Shown piece by piece: positions 51,203-60,576 of a stretch of 64,000 bases of DNA (position 1 is the first letter of the stretch; each line of letters opens with the position of its first letter). The stretch lies in contig JABGQH010000004.1 of assembly GCA_018648865.1 (NCBI GenBank), forward strand, positions 1-64,000. Reading direction: 5' to 3'. The position numbers and the translations under genes are program-made. This stretch comes from Candidatus Peregrinibacteria bacterium (GTDB lineage Bacteria > Patescibacteriota > Gracilibacteria > Peribacterales > Peribacteraceae). The notes beneath the pieces are model-generated. The model ran no database searches, was not told the origin of the DNA, and saw only the letters and a list, made by a program, of their open reading frames with translations.

Positions 51203-52069
51203 ATGTACAACGTGAAATACAAATATATTTCTCTGTTAACGATTGCAGTTGTTCTTACTTCTTGTAGTGCTGGCAATACATCTACAGAAGTAGAGGATCT
51301 TCAAACGAAAGCTGCAAAGAATGGAATTGCATCTGCGTTTACATTATCTAAAAGCCTAGCAATAGGAAGCAGGTCTGTTTTTAGGCCATCTGCATCTATG
51401 GGAATGTTTATAAGTAGCTATTTGTCTCAAGGTGCATTTGTAACTGTTCAGAGCGCTATAAATGGGATAGAAGCTGAACTTAAGCTTCTAGCAGGACAGG
51501 TGAAGCCAACAACAAGTGAAACCTTTTCATTGTTAACAGAACTAGGAAGCCTCTTGCAGATTAATGTCCCAGAAATGTTAAATAGGAGTACAAATAGAGC
51601 TGAATCAATTAACTCTTATTCTGAGTCATTAAACAGCACAGGAAAAATAGCGGAACAAAAATTGAGTGAATTAGAAAGCAGAGAAGAAATTCTAAAAAAA
51701 GAACTGCGTGTAAAGAAAGATATAGCGAAAGAGATAGAAAGAGACATAAATAAAGCATTTAAAGACGAAAACTACAGCCATGCAGCCTCTGAGCAAGAGA
51801 AGTTGCAAGAAGCAGAGAGTGAAGTAGCAAAAACAAAAATTGAGTATGATCAAGTTACAGATCTAGTACGAAGATACGAGGATATGCTAGAAATAGCATC
51901 AGATAGGCTAAGAGCCATATCTAAAAACAGAGAAATACTTATATCTGGGCTAAAAATCACAGAAGTGCCTGGAATAGAAAATTTAGAGATTATGAACGAT
52001 TCTAAGAGATATAAGAAATCCCGCGCTGGAGACGGAAATATGTTTGGGTCTGAACATATCGAAAATTAG
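51203..52069 (+). CDS. Coiled-coil lipoprotein
   Basis: A 288-residue protein with a lipoprotein signal (LLTIAVVLTSCSAG, Cys at residue 21). A helical N-terminal part is followed by a long coiled coil (about 150-255: SELESREEILKKELRVKKDIAKEIERD and EQEKLQEAESEVAKTKIEYDQV). The tail is basic and polar. It lies 60 nt upstream of the virB4-like gene, which also has its own promoter. A structural or assembly role in the same envelope apparatus is plausible. No family is recognised. Confidence 0.78.
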   Translation: MYNVKYKYISLLTIAVVLTSCSAGNTSTEVEDLQTKAAKNGIASAFTLSKSLAIGSRSVFRPSASMGMFISSYLSQGAFVTVQSAINGIEAELKLLAGQVKPTTSETFSLLTELGSLLQINVPEMLNRSTNRAESINSYSESLNSTGKIAEQKLSELESREEILKKELRVKKDIAKEIERDINKAFKDENYSHAASEQEKLQEAESEVAKTKIEYDQVTDLVRRYEDMLEIASDRLRAISKNREILISGLKITEVPGIENLEIMNDSKRYKKSRAGDGNMFGSEHIEN

Positions 52070-52089
52070 CCTTAAGCATAAGAAAGAAA

Positions 52090-52118
52090 TTGAATAAAAG
52101 GGCTTTTTCTGCTATAAT
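52090..52118 (+). promoter_or_regulatory. Promoter with conserved spacer (GGGC..TTTTCTGC)
   Basis: TTGAAT (52090-52095), a 17-bp spacer AAAAGGGCTTTTTCTGC, and TATAAT (52113-52118), 11 nt before the ATG of virB4. It is nearly identical to the promoter at 10684. Confidence 0.75.
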
Positions 52119-52129
52119 TACTGGATTAT

Positions 52130-54382
52130 ATGGCTAAGAAGACCAAAAAAAATACCCCGGCAATTAAAGACCAAAAAAAAGTTATTAAACAGAAAGATAA
52201 AAAGAAATGGTTAAAAGCCATAGACGAACTACTTGGTCTAAATTCTGAGAATATTAAACTAAAAGCAAAATCTGATGATAAGGATGCAAGAATGCAACTT
52301 ACACAGGAGGAAAGAGAAGCCTTAAAGCATTATGAGCAAGGAATACAGAAAACATTAGATTTGATTGCACCTGCAGGTATGCAGGTAAGAAGGAATGAAA
52401 TAATTCTGAATAATCTATATTCCAGAACTTATTTTATTCACAACTGGCCTAGTTATATTTTCCCTAACTGGTTATCCCCAACCATCAATTACGATGCAGA
52501 GATGGATATATCTCAATTTATATATCCAGTGAGCAACAAAGCAATTATGAAGATGTTAAGGAAGAAGGTAGCAGAAATGAGATCATCTATCAGAATGCTA
52601 GAACAGCGTGGAGTTGTAAGAGATCCACAATTAGAAGCAGCACTTACAGATGCAGAGGAATTAAGAGACTTGCTGGCCAGAGGCCAAGAGAAGCTATATC
52701 AATTTGGAATGTACATAACAATATACGGAGATGACGAAGAGAAACTTAAAAAGATGGAGACAGATATAGAATCATTGCTAAGTGGAAAACTTGTATTAAT
52801 GAAACCTGCAATGTTCCAGATGGAACATGCATGGACAAGTACTTTGCCATTTGGAATTGATGAACTAGAGATATGTAGGAATATGAATACAAGTCCACTA
52901 TCTACTAGTTTCCCATTTACTAGTTCGGACCTAACAGATGATCATGGAATCTTATATGGGATAAACAGACACAACGAATCGCTGGTTATCTTTGATAGAT
53001 TTGATATGGCAAATGCTAACTCAACTGTGTTTGCTACATCTGGAGCAGGTAAATCCTTTACAGTTAAATTAGAAATTCTGCGTTCCATGATGTTTGGAAC
53101 AGATGTATTCGTTATTGATCCAGAAAATGAATATGTAGAGCTAAGTAAAACAGTAGGCGGAACATACATTCCACTTTCATTACAAAGTTCATTCTGTATT
53201 AATCCATTTGATCTGCCAAAAGCCGTTAGAGGAGATGATGCGAATGTAGGAGAAGTACTTCGCTCTGCAGCAATTAACCTGCATGGATTATTTAAACTTA
53301 TGCTCGGTGAATTAAATCCATCAGAAGACAGTATATTAGATAGAGCGATACTAGATACATATGCTCTAAAAGGAATTAAGCTAGATACAGAGAATCCAGA
53401 AACAATAGAACCGCCTACGCTTCATGACTTAGTTGATGTACTAGGCACAACAGATGGAGGTGAAAATATGGCAAAGACTCTTTCTAAATACACAGAAGGA
53501 AGTTACGCAGGAATATTTAACAAAAAGACAAATGTAGAACTAGATAATCAAATGGTTGTTTTCCAAATTAGGGATCTAGAAGAAAGTCTAAGGCCAATTG
53601 CAATGTACATTGCTCTTAATTTCTTATGGAACCGAATTCGATCTGATATGAAAAAGAGGTTGCTGGTAATAGACGAAGCTTGGAACCTAATGCAACACGA
53701 AGACTCTGCAAAGTTCCTATACGGGCTAGTTAAAAGAGCTAGAAAATATTACCTTGGAATCACAACAATCACACAGGACGTAGAAGATTTTGTGAACTCA
53801 CCATATGGAAAACCGATTGTGACAAATGCACAAATGACATTGCTACTAAAACAGTCACCTACAGTTGTAGATAATTTACAAAAATTATTTTATCTAACAG
53901 ATGGAGAAAAATACCTACTATTAAATTCTGACGTTGGACAAGGATTACTATTCGCAGGTAACAAACATGTTGCTATTCAAATAGTTGCCAGTCCAGATGA
54001 AGAAAAGATTATTACAACTAATCCAGAAGAAGTACTTAAGCGGTCAGATGATCAAAAGGAGATGAAAAAGAATGTTGATAAGGAAGTAAAAGCTGAAGAA
54101 ACTGATTTAGTGAAGCCCGAAGAAGTAAAAGAAGAACCAGAAGTAGTAAAAGAAGCCGTCAATGAGGCAAAACCAAAAGAAGAAGCCACGAAAGTAACAA
54201 AGGAGACACCTGTTAAAACTCCTGAGACTATTGAGGAACCAGTAGTTGAAGATGAAGCAAAAGAAGAAATAATAGATAAACCTTCTGTTCTGCCTGATCA
54301 AGATATTGATGAAAAATCAAAAGAGCTATATTCAACAGAGAGTACTAAACCAAAAAAAGAATCTAGCAAGGAGGATGAATAA
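52130..54382 (+). CDS. virB4: VirB4/TraC-like type IV secretion ATPase
   Basis: Energises assembly or transport in type IV secretion-like systems. In 750 residues an N-terminal VirB4 domain (to about 270) is followed by the motor domain: Walker A FATSGAGKSFTVKLE (about 300), VFVIDPENEYVELSKTVGG, and Walker B RLLVIDEAWNLMQHEDS (about 515). GITTITQDVEDF follows. After residue 640 a highly acidic/basic, low-complexity tail (EEVKEEPEVVKEAVNEAKPKEE) replaces usual C-terminal elements. Together with four VirB2-like proteins in this window it suggests a minimal envelope machine. No relaxase or VirD4 is seen. Confidence 0.92.
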   Translation: MAKKTKKNTPAIKDQKKVIKQKDKKKWLKAIDELLGLNSENIKLKAKSDDKDARMQLTQEEREALKHYEQGIQKTLDLIAPAGMQVRRNEIILNNLYSRTYFIHNWPSYIFPNWLSPTINYDAEMDISQFIYPVSNKAIMKMLRKKVAEMRSSIRMLEQRGVVRDPQLEAALTDAEELRDLLARGQEKLYQFGMYITIYGDDEEKLKKMETDIESLLSGKLVLMKPAMFQMEHAWTSTLPFGIDELEICRNMNTSPLSTSFPFTSSDLTDDHGILYGINRHNESLVIFDRFDMANANSTVFATSGAGKSFTVKLEILRSMMFGTDVFVIDPENEYVELSKTVGGTYIPLSLQSSFCINPFDLPKAVRGDDANVGEVLRSAAINLHGLFKLMLGELNPSEDSILDRAILDTYALKGIKLDTENPETIEPPTLHDLVDVLGTTDGGENMAKTLSKYTEGSYAGIFNKKTNVELDNQMVVFQIRDLEESLRPIAMYIALNFLWNRIRSDMKKRLLVIDEAWNLMQHEDSAKFLYGLVKRARKYYLGITTITQDVEDFVNSPYGKPIVTNAQMTLLLKQSPTVVDNLQKLFYLTDGEKYLLLNSDVGQGLLFAGNKHVAIQIVASPDEEKIITTNPEEVLKRSDDQKEMKKNVDKEVKAEETDLVKPEEVKEEPEVVKEAVNEAKPKEEATKVTKETPVKTPETIEEPVVEDEAKEEIIDKPSVLPDQDIDEKSKELYSTESTKPKKESSKEDE

Positions 54383-54386
54383 ATGC

Positions 54387-55373
54387 TTATTTTGGAACTG
54401 ATGGGTTATTAGAATCTACGACTTTCCAACGAACCTCTGGTTGAAGTGATCCTGGTAAAGAAAATCCAGCAGCTTTGCGATGTCCACCTCCTTGAAATTT
54501 ACCTGCCATTTTAGCAACATCTATATCGTCACGTAATGTGCGCAGGGATCCCTTTACTATGTCTCCGCGCTCAGATAGTAGAAGAGAGAACTTCATGCCT
54601 GGTACGGCGTTTATATAGTCAATAGCTCCAGTTAACTCGCTATGGTGTGCGCCAGTCGCACGGAAATCTCCTTTAGTTACAGCAGATATTGCTCCACCCT
54701 CTGAAGTTAGATTTATCTTTTCTAAAACTCTACCCCACAACTTTAATGTACTTAGCTTCGCAGTACGGAATACATGGGTAACTATTTGTTGCTGCCTCGC
54801 GCCTACTCTAAGTAGCCGAGCGACTGTTCTATAAACTTTTGATGTTGTGTTGCTATGAAGCAATCCTCCTGTATCTGTATAAACACCTGTTAATAAACAA
54901 GTAGCAATATCACTATCCATTTCCCAAGACAAATCATCAGCAAGTTGAACAACAATTTCACAAGTGGAAGCAGCATCAGGAAGAATAAAATTAACAGTCC
55001 CAAAATTTGGATTACCCTGATGATGGTCTATACAAATTGAGTTGTGAGTTCCATCAAATAATTCTGGAATATTTTTATCCATTGCTGTTTGCCCAGGTGC
55101 AGCACAATCCAAAAATACAATTACATCACCTTCTTTAAGTTTTGGTTCACGTTGTATGCTGTGCACTCTTGGCAAAAAATGCATAGTGTCTGGAGCAGGA
55201 TCGACGCAATGCATACTTATCTGCTTATTTGGATAAGCTTTCTCTAGTAAAAGACCCATGCCAAGGATTGATCCGATAGCATCTCCGTCTGGGTTTTTAT
55301 GACAAATGCAGAGAATTCTATCTGCAGAAGAGAAGAATTTACTGGCGGTTGATACATCTGTTTTTTGCAACAT
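54387..55373 (-). CDS. DHH-family phosphoesterase (NrnA-like)
   Basis: A 328-residue DHH/DHHA1 protein. Motif I is CHKNPDGDAIGS, motif II the Asp in FLDCAAPGQ, motif III DHHQGNPNFG, and the DHHA1 end has GGGHRKAAGFSL. NrnA-like enzymes degrade short RNA (nanoRNA) and may act on pAp or cyclic dinucleotides. It follows rbfA on the same strand, the common rbfA-nrnA order. Confidence 0.92.
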   Translation of the reverse strand: MLQKTDVSTASKFFSSADRILCICHKNPDGDAIGSILGMGLLLEKAYPNKQISMHCVDPAPDTMHFLPRVHSIQREPKLKEGDVIVFLDCAAPGQTAMDKNIPELFDGTHNSICIDHHQGNPNFGTVNFILPDAASTCEIVVQLADDLSWEMDSDIATCLLTGVYTDTGGLLHSNTTSKVYRTVARLLRVGARQQQIVTHVFRTAKLSTLKLWGRVLEKINLTSEGGAISAVTKGDFRATGAHHSELTGAIDYINAVPGMKFSLLLSERGDIVKGSLRTLRDDIDVAKMAGKFQGGGHRKAAGFSLPGSLQPEVRWKVVDSNNPSVPK

Positions 55374-55479
55374 AAGGGATCAATTGTACGAAACAAAAAA
55401 CAAACATGGAACCCTCTGCCCTTGCAGTAAACCTAAATCTTTATGCTTACACTAAAGTGTGAGGAATCTATGTCACGAA

Positions 55480-55788
55480 TCATCTCAATAACTCATCTAT
55501 TCTATTGCCGCGTTCAGTACGTTCATCTGCCTTAAATCTAAGGGCTGGAACTCTAGAACGATTGATTGCTCCAACTTGCCTTTGCAAAAATGGAATACGT
55601 TTCTTTAAATACTTAATTGCAACCTCAGTTTCTTTAAACGAACTAATATATATAGTTGCATGAGAGAAATCATCAGATACATCTACTTCTGTCATAGAAA
55701 CTATTCCACATTCTTGTGGACATTCTCGTAAGACAGGAGAAATTATGTCTCTTATAACCGATGCTAGCATTTTTGGTCGCTTAGACAT
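55480..55788 (-). CDS. rbfA: Ribosome-binding factor A
   Basis: Small-subunit maturation factor, 102 residues. The KH-like fold can be followed: MLASVIRDIISPVLRECP, then VSMTEVDVSDDFSHATIYISSF, then KKRIPFLQRQVGAINRSRVPALRFKADERTERGNRIDELL. The strand-helix-strand order and the LRF-x2-D end are typical. It lies upstream of the DHH phosphoesterase and is divergent from fmt. Confidence 0.93.
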   Translation of the reverse strand: MSKRPKMLASVIRDIISPVLRECPQECGIVSMTEVDVSDDFSHATIYISSFKETEVAIKYLKKRIPFLQRQVGAINRSRVPALRFKADERTERGNRIDELLR

Positions 55789-55889
55789 GTACTAAGCATA
55801 GGAGAGCAGATGAATAATTACCAAGAAAATATAGTATTTACTCTATCATTCGACTGAAATTGAAATAGGTACTAATATTCAAACTACAA

Positions 55890-56759
55890 ATGGCCAATTC
55901 ATTCTCTGTAATATTCGCAGGCACTCCAGACTTTGCAGTCCCATCTTTAAGAGCTTTAGTAGAAAGTGATTCATTTAATGTAATTAAAGTCATAACACAG
56001 CCAGATAAGCCAATTGGCAGAAAGCAAATCATTACACCCCCCGCAATAAAAATAGAAGCTAAGAAATATGGCCTACCAATATGGCAACCAATAAATATTA
56101 ATAAGGAATGGGAAGAGGTAGATGAGCCTTTTGATTTTTTTGTAACAGTTGCATTTGGGCAATTGCTAAGCCAAGAAATTCTAGACTCGCCGAGAATAGA
56201 AGCTGTTAATTTACATGGGTCACTTTTACCAAAATGGCGTGGTGCTTCACCAATGCAATCTGCATTGCTTTCAGGTGACAAAGTTACAGGAGTAACTTTG
56301 CAAAAAATGGTAAAACAAATTGATGCAGGAGACACCCTCTCTACCAAAGAACATGCAATGAAAGAAAGAGAAACACTTGAGTCCCTACATGATTCACTAG
56401 CGATAAAAGGTGCTGCATTGCTCGTTGAAACATTACAAAAGACTCTCAATCCAATGCCCCAAGATGAATCACAAGCAACACATTGCAGTAAGCTAGCAAG
56501 AGAGGATGGCAATGTTGATGCATCTAATATGACAGCAGAGGAAATTGATCGTAAAGTTCGTGCCCTTGTTCCATGGCCAGGTGTTACAACTAAATTTGAA
56601 AACCAAACAATTAAATTACTAGAAACATCATTAGAAGAATGTGATGAATCTTTGCCGATCACCTGCGCGAATAACTCAATTCTTTATATTAAAAGATTAG
56701 TCCCAGCAGGAGGAAAACAAATGACAGGCGCAGCATGGGGAAGAGGAAACAAAGGCTAA
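55890..56759 (+). CDS. fmt: Methionyl-tRNA formyltransferase
   Basis: Formylates the initiator Met-tRNA. The 289-residue protein has the Rossmann start VIFAGTPDFAVPSLRAL, the catalytic NLHGSLLPKWRGASPMQSALLSGD (Asn-His region), and the catalytic Asp in VKQIDAGDTL. The C-terminal OB domain begins near VRALVPWPGVTTKF. The length is near normal (about 310). A peptide deformylase gene is not in the window. Confidence 0.96.
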   Translation: MANSFSVIFAGTPDFAVPSLRALVESDSFNVIKVITQPDKPIGRKQIITPPAIKIEAKKYGLPIWQPININKEWEEVDEPFDFFVTVAFGQLLSQEILDSPRIEAVNLHGSLLPKWRGASPMQSALLSGDKVTGVTLQKMVKQIDAGDTLSTKEHAMKERETLESLHDSLAIKGAALLVETLQKTLNPMPQDESQATHCSKLAREDGNVDASNMTAEEIDRKVRALVPWPGVTTKFENQTIKLLETSLEECDESLPITCANNSILYIKRLVPAGGKQMTGAAWGRGNKG

Positions 56760-56853
56760 GAAGTAAGTATTAAGTAAGAAAAATGAAAACAGGGAACCTT
56801 AATACATAATTCTTGATACATAATACTAATCAGTTGCTGCTAAACTAATTCTA
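56760..56853. other. Short AT-rich gap with heptamer-like GTAAGTATTAAGTAAG
   Basis: The gap contains the heptamer-related motif at 56763-56778 and AATACAT/AATACTA repeats before the SLH gene. Confidence 0.4.
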
Positions 56854-58110
56854 ATGAAATTACTACTATCCCTTCTATTTATAGGTTTGGTAACTGCAGC
56901 TAGCCCCAACTTAGATACAGATGGAGATGGTTTGCTAAATACAGAGGAGGATAGGAACAGTAATAACATGATGGATATAGGTGAAACAGATCCACTAAAT
57001 GCAGATACAGACGATGGAGGAGAAGCAGATGGAAGCGAACTTTCTGCAGGTAGAAATCCACTAGATCCAACTGATGATTATACCTATGACCTAGATGGTG
57101 ATGGGCTTTCTAATGGAGAAGAGCTACAGATAGGAACTAATCCAGATAATCCAGATTCAGATGATGATGGGATAAAAGATGACGCTGATCCATTTCCTCT
57201 GGATAGAATGTACAAAGAAGACAAAGACATAGATGGAATTCCAGATGAATATGAAGAAGAGAATGGCCTCTCCTCTCAAAATAAAGATGATGCAATGGAA
57301 GACAATGACAATGATGGGATCTCTAATCGTGATGAGTTTATTATCGGAATTGATCCAAATGATCCAGATTCAGACGAAGATGGGATAGATGATGGGACAG
57401 AAGTTGAGGAAGGTACAGACCCAGAAGAAAACCCATGTCTAGCATATGGAGGAGGCAGCTCACACTTCGCAGATTTAGAAGACCACTGGAGCAGAAATTA
57501 TGTAATACATCTACATCAAACAAAGATTATTAATGAAGGCAAAAGAATAATATCTGGCTACACAGAAGGTGACCTTACATTGTTTCTACCAGATAGACCT
57601 ATCTCTCGTTTTGAACTTTTAAAGATCGCATTACTATCTGGATGTACTAAAATCAATGAAGATACGGAACTTAGTTCCTTCAGCTTCACAGATATCCCAC
57701 CAACTAGTAGGCCAAGGGAATCAGAGGACAGAATAGAAAGAAGAAGTATTGTTTATACCGCAGCAGATAGAGGAATAGTAGAAGGATATGAAGATGGTAC
57801 GTTTAGACCAAACGACAGTGTAAACAGAGCAGAAGCATTAAAAATACTATTACTAGCGTCTCAACCAGAGTTACTTAATGAACCATACAGAGACTTACCT
57901 GACTTTGCAGATGTAACAAATGAAGATTGGTTTGCACCTTTCGTAAAGATCGCAAATTCATACGGACTAACATCTGGGTTTGAAAACAATATGTTTAAAC
58001 CCGAACTACCAATAACCAGAGCAGAAGCCAGTAAAATAGTTCTGCTCCTAATGGCAACCAATCCAAAGGTGAATGGATATATAATCCCAACAGATAATTT
58101 AGAAGATTAA
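56854..58110 (+). CDS. S-layer-type protein: calcium repeats plus three SLH domains
   Basis: A 418-residue surface protein. It has a signal peptide (residues 1-16, TAASP). Residues about 20-185 hold thrombospondin type 3-like calcium repeats (DTDGDGLLNTEED, DLDGDGLSNGEEL, DSDDDGIKDDADP, DNDNDGISNRDEF, DSDEDGIDDGTE). Three SLH domains follow (FADLEDHWSRNYV..., GIVEGYEDGTFRPNDSVNRAEALK, FADVTNEDWFAPF...ITRAEASK), which attach to pyruvylated wall glycan. It is probably an envelope or S-layer component whose fold needs Ca2+. A terminator follows. Confidence 0.92.
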   Translation: MKLLLSLLFIGLVTAASPNLDTDGDGLLNTEEDRNSNNMMDIGETDPLNADTDDGGEADGSELSAGRNPLDPTDDYTYDLDGDGLSNGEELQIGTNPDNPDSDDDGIKDDADPFPLDRMYKEDKDIDGIPDEYEEENGLSSQNKDDAMEDNDNDGISNRDEFIIGIDPNDPDSDEDGIDDGTEVEEGTDPEENPCLAYGGGSSHFADLEDHWSRNYVIHLHQTKIINEGKRIISGYTEGDLTLFLPDRPISRFELLKIALLSGCTKINEDTELSSFSFTDIPPTSRPRESEDRIERRSIVYTAADRGIVEGYEDGTFRPNDSVNRAEALKILLLASQPELLNEPYRDLPDFADVTNEDWFAPFVKIANSYGLTSGFENNMFKPELPITRAEASKIVLLLMATNPKVNGYIIPTDNLED

Positions 58111-58141
58111 AAAAAGAGCCGCCATTCAGGCGACTCTCTTA
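58111..58141. terminator. Bidirectional terminator
   Basis: GAG-C-CGCC / GGCG-A-CTC stem flanked by A and T runs, between the convergent SLH and PUR genes. Confidence 0.8.
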
Positions 58142-58159
58142 AATATTTTAAACTTGAGA

Positions 58160-58471
58160 CTAAACGAATTCTCTCATGCTTTCAAAAGCTTTAATGAATT
58201 CTTCTAGGTCTTCTGAATCAAACATGATTGTAGTTTTTTGACCTCCTCGTGATTTTTCAGAAACCTTAAAGAATTTACCATGACCAGACTCCTTTAAATC
58301 TATATAAAATGTACGCTGACGTGCATGGATAGTTACAGAACTTAGTTCCTGTGCAAACTTACCATTTCCGCCTCCGCTTTGGCTTTGTGCTGCAGGCTTA
58401 TCATCCTGCTCTACTGGTGCGCTTTCGTTACTTGTACTCTCATCAGAGAGTTCTGACATTGGATCAAACAT
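58160..58471 (-). CDS. PUR-domain nucleic-acid-binding protein (DUF3276-like)
   Basis: A 103-residue protein. An acidic, Gly/Ser-rich N-terminal tail leads to a PUR-like domain (SVTIHARQRTFYIDLKESGHGKFFKVSEKSRGGQKTTIMFDSEDLEEFIKAFESM). Bacterial PUR proteins of this type bind single-stranded DNA or RNA. The upstream gap (58472-58601) has a REP-like GTCCCGCATCCC segment and no gene. Confidence 0.83.
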   Translation of the reverse strand: MFDPMSELSDESTSNESAPVEQDDKPAAQSQSGGGNGKFAQELSSVTIHARQRTFYIDLKESGHGKFFKVSEKSRGGQKTTIMFDSEDLEEFIKAFESMREFV

Positions 58472-58601
58472 ATTAATATGTGGAAAAAAATATTGTGGCT
58501 CCCTTTCCTCTTTCCCTCAGCAATTCGCCTCGGTCTTGAAGTCCCGCATCCCTTTTGAAATAACGGGATAAGAGCACATTTAGCGTATCATACTTATTTT
58601 A

Positions 58602-60143
58602 TTACTCAAGCGGAGCGAAGAGTATTTCTGGCTCCCCTATTTTTGTCCAATCCTTGCATCCGCCCCATTCTTTCATCTCCTGAGTTATAACAAAATCCTT
58701 ACTTAACATTTCCTTTGCATATGGAACATTTAACTGCCTAGAAATGCGATATGCAGTGTCTGGGACTATAGGCAAAAGCATTAGTGAAATATGGCGGAGC
58801 ATTTCTGCTATCGCACTCAATACTTCAATTTTTTCTTCTCCAGAGAGTGTCCAAGGCTTCTTTTCATCCATTCTAAGATTACCATCTTCTACCAAGGCAA
58901 CAGGATGATTTGTGATTGAAGTTGAAACTTCAAAAGAATCCATTTGATTTAAATATGAATCCCAATGATTAACAATTTCTGAACTAAGTGGATCACTATC
59001 TGAAATAATTAATTCACAGTCCTCTTTCTTTAAAAGAACCAGAACTCTATTAAGTAAATTACCTAATTTATTCCTAAGGATTGAATCATAAAGTTTTGTG
59101 AATCTCTCCCAAGAGAAATCACCATCACGTCCTACTGGTACCTCATGACTTAAATAAAATCTAAGAGGATCTGGATTACCATCAAACTTTTTAAGTACGT
59201 CATCTGGAACCACTACATTACCAAGCGACTTACTCATCTTCTCTCCTTCGCTTGTTAAGAATCCATGGATCAATAGCTCGTCTGGAATACGTATATCTGC
59301 CTTTTTAAGCATAAGAGGCCATATAAGCGCATGGAAACGTGCAATGTCTTTACCTATTACATGCGTTACCTTTGCGTCGTCCCACCATTCGCGTTCCTCG
59401 TGATCTGTTAGAAAACCCAGTCCAGAGATATAGTTTGTAAGAGCGTCACACCAAACATACATAACTTGGTCTGAATCATTTGGAACAGGAATCCCCCACT
59501 GCAAACTAGAAACAGAGCGAGAGAAAGAGACATCTTCTAAGCCTTGTTCGATTAATGAAAGGGTTTCTTTTTCTCTAAAACTTGGAACGATTCTGTACTG
59601 CTCTTTGTCCCATTCCTTTGTGAGCAGATCTCCTAAGTCTTTTGTGTACTCACTCATCTTTAAAAACCAGTTCTCCTCTGTTACCTCCTCTGGTTCTACC
59701 TGATGATTAGGACACTTACCTTCTACTAAGTCTCTTTTTCCCATAAACCTTTCGCACCCACTGCAATAAAAACCTGTATATGACCTCTTTTCCAATGCTC
59801 CTGATTTTTCTAATCGTTTCCAGAGCTCAGTAACAGTTGGATAGTGTTCTTTTTCATCGGATGTTCTAACAAATTTATCATGAGATATATTTAATCTCTC
59901 ATAAAGATCGGTAAACAAAAGAACGTTTCTATCTACCAATTCCCTTGGAGTCATACCTTCTTTTTCTGCTGTACGTTGTATTTTTATACCATGCTCGTCT
60001 GTACCTATCTGAAAACGTACGTCGTCTCCTCTTAACCTAAACCATCTAGCTATTACATCTGCTAGCACCTTTTCTAGTACATGTCCCATATGTGGAGCTG
60101 CGTTTGGATAATCGATTGCTGTTGTTATGTATCTGCGATTCAT
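58602..60143 (-). CDS. metG: Methionyl-tRNA synthetase
   Basis: Class I synthetase, 513 residues. The HIGH variant is YPNAAPHMGHVLEKV. A zinc-binding knuckle has CSGCERFMGKRDL...GKCPNH. The KMSKS motif is SEGEKMSKSLGNVV, and the C-terminal helical anticodon domain follows. The dimerisation tail (EMAP-like) is absent, which is common in small genomes. The ATG at 60143 is chosen because the catalytic fold starts there; the extension to 60182 lacks support. Confidence 0.96.
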   Translation of the reverse strand: MNRRYITTAIDYPNAAPHMGHVLEKVLADVIARWFRLRGDDVRFQIGTDEHGIKIQRTAEKEGMTPRELVDRNVLLFTDLYERLNISHDKFVRTSDEKEHYPTVTELWKRLEKSGALEKRSYTGFYCSGCERFMGKRDLVEGKCPNHQVEPEEVTEENWFLKMSEYTKDLGDLLTKEWDKEQYRIVPSFREKETLSLIEQGLEDVSFSRSVSSLQWGIPVPNDSDQVMYVWCDALTNYISGLGFLTDHEEREWWDDAKVTHVIGKDIARFHALIWPLMLKKADIRIPDELLIHGFLTSEGEKMSKSLGNVVVPDDVLKKFDGNPDPLRFYLSHEVPVGRDGDFSWERFTKLYDSILRNKLGNLLNRVLVLLKKEDCELIISDSDPLSSEIVNHWDSYLNQMDSFEVSTSITNHPVALVEDGNLRMDEKKPWTLSGEEKIEVLSAIAEMLRHISLMLLPIVPDTAYRISRQLNVPYAKEMLSKDFVITQEMKEWGGCKDWTKIGEPEILFAPLE

Positions 60144-60227
60144 GGCAAAAGAGTAACGCAAAGACAATAATAAATATAGCAAAGCAAAAACAAATCTACT
60201 TATAACTTTTAAGGATCTATCTAAATA

Positions 60228-60575
60228 TTAAAAACTAATTAAACCGAAGAAATTTGATGTAAATGTAATAATTGCCTGAGACATCAAAGCAAGTACAACT
60301 CCAATTAGAGCATACTGAACTGTCTTTTTTGCATTGTCTTTTACTTCTTCATTACCTCCAGAGGCTGCCATACGAATTCCACTCCACATTATTGCAAGTA
60401 TTGCTCCACCTGTAATAAGCATTAGGAAAAAATTCGCACCTCTAATTGCTACGTCTACAACAAAATATTTTCCACTGCCTGATCCTCCAAACGTAGTGTA
60501 ATAATCACGCCATACACCCTGTGCATAAGCAGATGGAACAATTATCGAACTAAGAATAGTAATTATGGAAGTCAT
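60228..60575 (-). CDS. VirB2-like pilin-type protein 1
   Basis: A 115-residue protein. A signal peptide (MTSIITILSSIIVPSAYAQ) is followed by two hydrophobic helices. The charged loop GGNEEVKDNAKKTVQYALIGVVLAL between them is the usual VirB2/TrbC-like signature. It is the last of three adjacent, similar genes (1-nt or no gap), all on the minus strand, forming an operon. Confidence 0.85.
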   Translation of the reverse strand: MTSIITILSSIIVPSAYAQGVWRDYYTTFGGSGSGKYFVVDVAIRGANFFLMLITGGAILAIMWSGIRMAASGGNEEVKDNAKKTVQYALIGVVLALMSQAIITFTSNFFGLISF

Positions 60576-60576
60576 T

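Noticed and set aside
55838-56662. 274-codon minus-strand frame opposite fmt
   Set aside because: It is antisense to a clear fmt gene with all motifs; the Ser/Cys-rich translation is typical of a shadow frame.
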